A stretch of DNA of 39,045 nucleotides, taken from positions 1 through 39,045 of the forward strand of contig NZ_CABVPR010000055.1 in NCBI RefSeq assembly GCF_902499135.1, given 5' to 3'. Below are positions 36,234 to 39,045 of this stretch, in pieces. The stretch comes from Burkholderia dolosa (lineage in GTDB: Bacteria; Pseudomonadota; Gammaproteobacteria; Burkholderiales; Burkholderiaceae). The position numbers were made by a program, and so were the translations under genes. The notes beneath the pieces are model-generated. The model was not told the DNA's origin, searched no databases, and worked only from the letters and a program-made list of their open reading frames with translations. Position 1 is the first letter of the stretch. Each line of letters begins with the position of its first letter.

Positions 36234-36270
36234 AAAAAAGCCGAACCCGGTTGCCCGGATTCGGCTTTTT
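36234..36270. terminator. Bidirectional terminator between small genes
   Basis: AAAAAAGCCGAACCCGG pairs with CCGGATTCGGCTTTTT (one mismatch), with a short loop. The T-run on the minus strand ends the leftward secreted-protein gene at 36292. Confidence 0.8.
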
Positions 36271-36291
36271 GCTTATGCGGTGCCGCCGAAC

Positions 36292-36567
36292 TTACTGGCT
36301 GGCTGCTTCCGCCGGCGCGGCCTTGGCGGCCTTCTTGCCTGCCTTCTTCGCTGCCTTGTGGTGAGCCTTCTTGCCGTGGTGCTCTTCATGCGCCGCCGGC
36401 TGCGCAGCTTCCGCTGCTTGCTGCTGTTGCAGCGCCTGTGCACGCTGTTCGATCTCGGCAATCTTGGCCGGATCGGTGATGGTCTTGATCTCCGTGCTCT
36501 CTTGCGCATACGCTGCGCCAGTCAGCGCCGACATCGCAACCAGGATAGCCAGGGACGTCTTCTTCAT
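36292..36567 (-). CDS. Small secreted Lys/Ala/His-rich protein
   Basis: A 91-residue protein with a clear Sec signal peptide (MKKTSLAILVAMSALTGAAYA, cleavage after AYA). The mature part starts QESTEIKTITDPAKIAEIEQ, continues as a Gln/Ala-rich helix and ends in a Lys/Ala/His repeat tail (HEEHHGKKAHHKAAKKAGKK), highly basic. The ATG at 36565-36567 is preceded by GGAGG. The composition resembles histone-like or cell-surface-adhering periplasmic proteins, but no family is named and no catalytic motif is present. Function is unknown. Confidence 0.75.
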   Translation of the reverse strand: MKKTSLAILVAMSALTGAAYAQESTEIKTITDPAKIAEIEQRAQALQQQQAAEAAQPAAHEEHHGKKAHHKAAKKAGKKAAKAAPAEAASQ

Positions 36568-36786
36568 TGCTTTACCTCCGCTAAGTGGTGATGAACCCGA
36601 GTTTGCCGTTGTGTCTGGCGACTGCAATCGAGTGCGTGTCGAGTGTAACAAAAGTGACGGATCAATGTGCACCGGATCGCCGCGCAGCGCAAGCCCGCGT
36701 TGAAGTCGCGCAACACTTGCTGCATTTCGTCATGCGCGTGCCATTTGCAGCGGCGCAGCGCGCCGATCGCGGTTTTCGCGGAGCGG

Positions 36787-37503
36787 TCAGAACCACCCCA
36801 GCCGCCGGTACACATGAAATTGCGCAATGCCGATCAATTCATGAAGCGCCTGGTCGGCATTGACCAGGTTGCGCCAGCGCGGCAGCCAACCTGTTCGCGG
36901 GGTCCGGCGGTTCGCGTAGACAGGCTGCGGATCGATGCCGAAACGGCGGAAATCGAGCAGCGCGCGACGCATCTGGTAGGAGGACGTAACGAGAATGCGC
37001 GCGTCGTCATGTCGAGAGCGTAGTATAGACGCCGTGAACTTCGCGTTTTCGTAGGTCGTACGGCTGTTCGGCTCGAGAACGAGGTCGGCGGGCGCGATGC
37101 CTTCGGCGACGAGCTGGCGACCGTACACGGCTGCCTCGGTTTCGCCGTGATGCTGAGGGTCGCCGCCCGACATCACGACGGTGCAGTGTGCGGCTCGTTG
37201 CCGGCAAGCTCGATAGAGCGCGGCGATTTTGACGATGCGTGCGTTGCCGTCGGGCGGCGGCTGCAGCCCGGTGCCGGTCCGATGTGTGCCGGCGCCGATC
37301 AGGATCAGCGTGGTCTGCCCGCGCATCTCCGGACGTTCGACCGGCGTGACGCCAGCCTCGGCCCACGCAATCAGCGGCGCCGCGAGCCAGCCGGCCGACA
37401 GCAGCCAGAACAGCGCGACGGCGGCAATCGCGATGAAGCGCCGTTGCTTGCGGCAGAGCATGAAACAGATGAAGAGAAGTACAAATGAATCGAACAGAAT
37501 CAA
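36787..37503 (-). CDS. YdcF/SanA/ElyC-type DUF218 membrane protein
   Basis: Inner-membrane protein of the DUF218 family, whose members include SanA and ElyC, linked to cell-envelope integrity. Two hydrophobic helices precede the domain (LILFDSFVLLFICFMLC, then FIAIAAVALFWLLSAGWLAA). The DUF218 domain begins TTLILIGAGTHRTG and contains VMSGGDPQHHGETEA, EPNSRTTYENAKFTASIL and LVTSSYQMRRALLDF. The start is uncertain: TTG at 37501-37503 includes the first helix (238 residues), while ATG at 37459-37461 would truncate it; neither has a strong ribosome site. The upstream side is a divergent promoter region with a hypothetical gene. Confidence 0.78.
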   Translation of the reverse strand: MILFDSFVLLFICFMLCRKQRRFIAIAAVALFWLLSAGWLAAPLIAWAEAGVTPVERPEMRGQTTLILIGAGTHRTGTGLQPPPDGNARIVKIAALYRACRQRAAHCTVVMSGGDPQHHGETEAAVYGRQLVAEGIAPADLVLEPNSRTTYENAKFTASILRSRHDDARILVTSSYQMRRALLDFRRFGIDPQPVYANRRTPRTGWLPRWRNLVNADQALHELIGIAQFHVYRRLGWF

Positions 37504-37661
37504 TTTGATTGGGGTATGGTGTCTTTTTATGGACGGCTGACGATCCGACCCTCGTGCGACGTCCGGACGTCGGCCTCCAGAACCGGTGGCGGTATCGGCG
37601 GGCGGAGACCCCGTCCGGCACACCGCTTCGCATTGTCGCTGCACTTTAAGAAAGAATCGAG

Positions 37662-37979
37662 ATGGCCACGTATTCCAACGAAGCGGTGCTCGACGCATTG
37701 AGACGAGTGCAGTACCGCCAGGTACCGTGGGCACGTCGCCCAGGCGTGTTCGAGTATCTCCGGTCGCTCGGGCTGATGGACACGGTCAGGCAGAAGACCG
37801 TTGCTCCCGCACCGGGCTTTCATGCTCCGGTCGACATCGCCGTGCTGACCGACAGCGGTCGAGCGGAATTTGCGCGCCTCGAGCGCGACGAAAAACTACC
37901 CTCCTGGACCGATCGCCGCATGAACGACTACGCGTTGAGCGAAGCGAGCGCCGTCGCGATCCTCGAAAGCCGTCTGTAG
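37662..37979 (+). CDS. Uncharacterised 105-residue protein
   Basis: Not recognised. It begins MATYSNEAVLDALRRVQYRQ, with a mixed charged composition, no signal peptide or membrane helix. A VPWARRPGVFEYLRSLGLMD stretch and LTDSGRAEFARLERDEKLPS resemble a small winged-helix segment (PLTDSGR-type wing), but this is only a resemblance. A GAAAGAATCGAGATG context supplies a weak ribosome site. It is divergent from the DUF218 gene. Confidence 0.6.
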   Translation: MATYSNEAVLDALRRVQYRQVPWARRPGVFEYLRSLGLMDTVRQKTVAPAPGFHAPVDIAVLTDSGRAEFARLERDEKLPSWTDRRMNDYALSEASAVAILESRL

Positions 37980-38029
37980 CGTCGCGGCGAACGCGCGTCC
38001 CTGTCGCCGAGCCGCGCAGGCAACGGCAC

Positions 38030-38059
38030 AAAAAAAGCCCGTATCGCGAGGATACGGGC
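38030..38059 (-). terminator. Terminator of the leftward small secreted-protein gene
   Basis: GCCCGTATC (38037-38045), loop GCGAG, GATACGGGC (38051-38059), preceded on the plus strand by seven A, i.e. a T-run on the leftward transcript. It is 117 bp after the stop of the gene at 38176. Confidence 0.85.
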
Positions 38060-38175
38060 GTACCGGATACTTTTTGCTGCTGCCACGCTGTGCTCATGGC
38101 AACGATGTGACTCGCCGTATATCCATCAGTTCCCCGTTCGGGGAATTTTCGTGGGAAATGCGCGCGGCGCGCCGA

Positions 38176-38427
38176 TCATGGATGGCGCGGCATATAGGAC
38201 GGCTGCGAGCCGATGCGTGCGCGCGCATTGCTCGCGATGTCGCCTCGCAGGTCGCCGCGAGGCACGGTTTGTCGATTGGGCGGCGCGGAGGGCGGCGGCT
38301 GGCGTAGCGTATTGCGGTGATCCTGCTGCCGGTGCGGCGGCTTCGCGCGTTCGTCTGCGTGCGCAGGGCCGGTGAGCGCCAACGAAACGACAATGCCGCA
38401 TGCGACGAGCAGTGACATTGGTCTCAT
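38176..38427 (-). CDS. Small secreted Pro/Arg-rich protein
   Basis: An 83-residue protein. Signal peptide MRPMSLLVACGIVVSLALTG followed by PAHA cleavage. The mature part is rich in Pro, Arg, Gln and His (DERAKPPHRQQDHRN, then PPPSAPPNRQTVPRGDLRGD). The leftward Shine-Dalgarno AGGGAG precedes the ATG. It resembles disordered periplasmic or surface proteins; no family recognised. A pair of direct repeats at 38503 may regulate it. Confidence 0.65.
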   Translation of the reverse strand: MRPMSLLVACGIVVSLALTGPAHADERAKPPHRQQDHRNTLRQPPPSAPPNRQTVPRGDLRGDIASNARARIGSQPSYMPRHP

Positions 38428-38502
38428 GGCGGGACTCCCTTCAAGCCGTCGATGCGGCCCGTTGATATGTCGCTAAGGTAAGCGGGGGAGTCAGGACTTG
38501 CT

Positions 38503-38519
38503 GTAAATATTGGTAAATA
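38503..38519. repeat. Direct repeats GTAAATA, 10-bp period
   Basis: GTAAATA at 38503-38509 and 38513-38519, start-to-start 10 bp, about one helical turn, the arrangement of OmpR/PhoB-type response-regulator sites. They lie 76 bp before the leftward secreted-protein gene. Confidence 0.4.
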
Positions 38520-38603
38520 GATGTATCGCTGCCCAACCACGGCGATTCGACGAAGGAAATCGACGGCAATGCCGCTGCCGATGCAGCCGACGCGTAGAAA
38601 CGA

Positions 38604-38627
38604 ATCGGGCGGCCGAAGCCGCCCGAT
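38604..38627 (-). terminator. Possible terminator of the transposase-type gene
   Basis: ATCGGGCGGC (38604-38613), CGAA loop, GCCGCCCGAT (38618-38627): perfect 10-bp stem, on the leftward strand closing a stable C(UUCG)G loop. It is followed only by a T-rich TCGTTT, so termination strength is uncertain. Confidence 0.55.
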
Positions 38628-38637
38628 CGAGCATGCG

Positions 38638-39006
38638 TTACGCCATCTTGACGGGCGCGCGCCAGGATTCCGGATTGGTCCAGAACGCGCCGCGCAGCCG
38701 GTCGCGGCTCGGCGGCGCGGGCGGCTTGGCCGCACTTGCGCCGATGCGTCCGCGCAGCGAAATCTGCCGGCCGCTGGTGCCGAGTCGCTTGACGATTTCG
38801 GCGAGCGTGCCGTCAGCCTGCCATTCGTCGAACCGGCGACGGCAGGTCGGCGGCGACGGATAGCGTCCCGGCAGCTTCGACCAGCCCTCGCCGGTCGACA
38901 ACACCCACAGAACGGCATTCACCACCGAGCGGGCTTCCACGCGGGGACGGCCGCGTCGTTCACTGCGTGCGGGCCTATCCGTGATTTCGTGGGCGGGGCA
39001 TATCAT
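38638..39006 (-). CDS. DUF4096-type IS5/IS402 transposase N-terminal domain protein
   Basis: A 122-residue protein whose residues about 19-85 match the helix-turn-helix DNA-binding domain (DUF4096) found at the N-terminus of IS5/IS402-type transposases: RRGRPRVEARSVVNAVLWVL followed by STGEGWSKLPGRYPSPPTCR and RRFDEWQADGTLAEIVKRL. The catalytic DDE domain is absent: after residue 90 the sequence becomes a Pro/Ala-rich tail ending SWRAPVKMA. No inverted repeats of an insertion sequence are seen around it. It is either a truncated remnant or a solo regulatory protein of this fold. Confidence 0.75.
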   Translation of the reverse strand: MICPAHEITDRPARSERRGRPRVEARSVVNAVLWVLSTGEGWSKLPGRYPSPPTCRRRFDEWQADGTLAEIVKRLGTSGRQISLRGRIGASAAKPPAPPSRDRLRGAFWTNPESWRAPVKMA

Positions 39007-39020
39007 GAGGTGTAAAAGTC

Positions 39021-39045
39021 ATGGATATGCCAATGAAGAAGAAAA
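39021..39045 (+). CDS. Start of a rightward gene, cut by window edge
   Basis: GAGGTG at 39007-39012 is spaced 8 nt before an ATG at 39021 (MDMPMKKK...), open to the window end. Only eight codons are visible, so no product can be named. It could equally be spurious. Confidence 0.3.

Overview
The window is high-GC (roughly two thirds G+C) chromosomal DNA of a Burkholderia-type betaproteobacterium. Evidence for this is the codon use (GCG, CGC, CTC and GTC dominate), the order tRNA-Val, thrS, infC, rpmI, rplT, pheS, pheT, ihfA, merR-like gene, and the content of the neighbouring accessory metabolic genes. It is mostly core chromosome. No prophage, CRISPR array, integron or complete insertion sequence was seen; the only mobile-element trace is a lone IS5-type (DUF4096) N-terminal domain gene near the right end.

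Left part (1-6.5 kb): the 3'-truncated wrbA, a YihY/BrkB membrane protein, an Mpo1-like (DUF962) membrane protein, a two-CBS-domain protein, a fused lysophospholipid transporter/acyltransferase, and aroC. From 6.5 to 11.2 kb lies a sugar or sugar-acid module: a LacI regulator divergent from a ribokinase-type kinase, an MFS permease and a DHDPS/KDG-aldolase-type lyase, with two LacI-type operator sequences in the divergent region. From 11.2 to 16.6 kb are acyl-CoA and ketone-body genes: ETF:ubiquinone oxidoreductase, an SDR, a thioesterase, a PAS-LuxR regulator and the CoA-transferase pair scoA/scoB. From 16.6 to 18.4 kb is a leftward operon of a 32-codon small ORF, a sulfide:quinone-reductase-like flavoprotein and a DUF1641 protein. 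Then follow an alpha/beta hydrolase, a RidA protein and the monofunctional (p)ppGpp synthetase relA.

Middle part (22.6-31 kb): the translation cluster. tRNA-Val(GAC) has a clear sigma-70 promoter. The cluster continues through thrS, infC (which can only start at a non-canonical AUC codon), rpmI, rplT, pheS, pheT, ihfA and a MerR-type regulator. Right part (31-39 kb): a large secreted or lipoprotein-like protein built of two tandem homologous halves, tRNA-Pro(GGG), bamC, small genes for a monooxygenase-fold protein and several uncharacterised or secreted small proteins, a YdcF/ElyC-like membrane protein, and the transposase remnant.

The most interesting signal is between bamC and the monooxygenase gene (35.15-35.49 kb). 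It has a palindrome and 20-bp-phased direct repeats, an IHF-like site, a well-matched sigma-54 -24/-12 element, and then about 205 nt that fold into five consecutive stem-loops ending in a strong intrinsic terminator, with no convincing ORF. I read this as an enhancer-activated, sigma-54-dependent small RNA gene. Other points of note are the small ORF coupled by ATGA overlap to the flavoprotein gene, the duplicated lipoprotein-like gene, the two spaced LacI operators, and a TetR-type palindrome between the ETF-QO and SDR genes.
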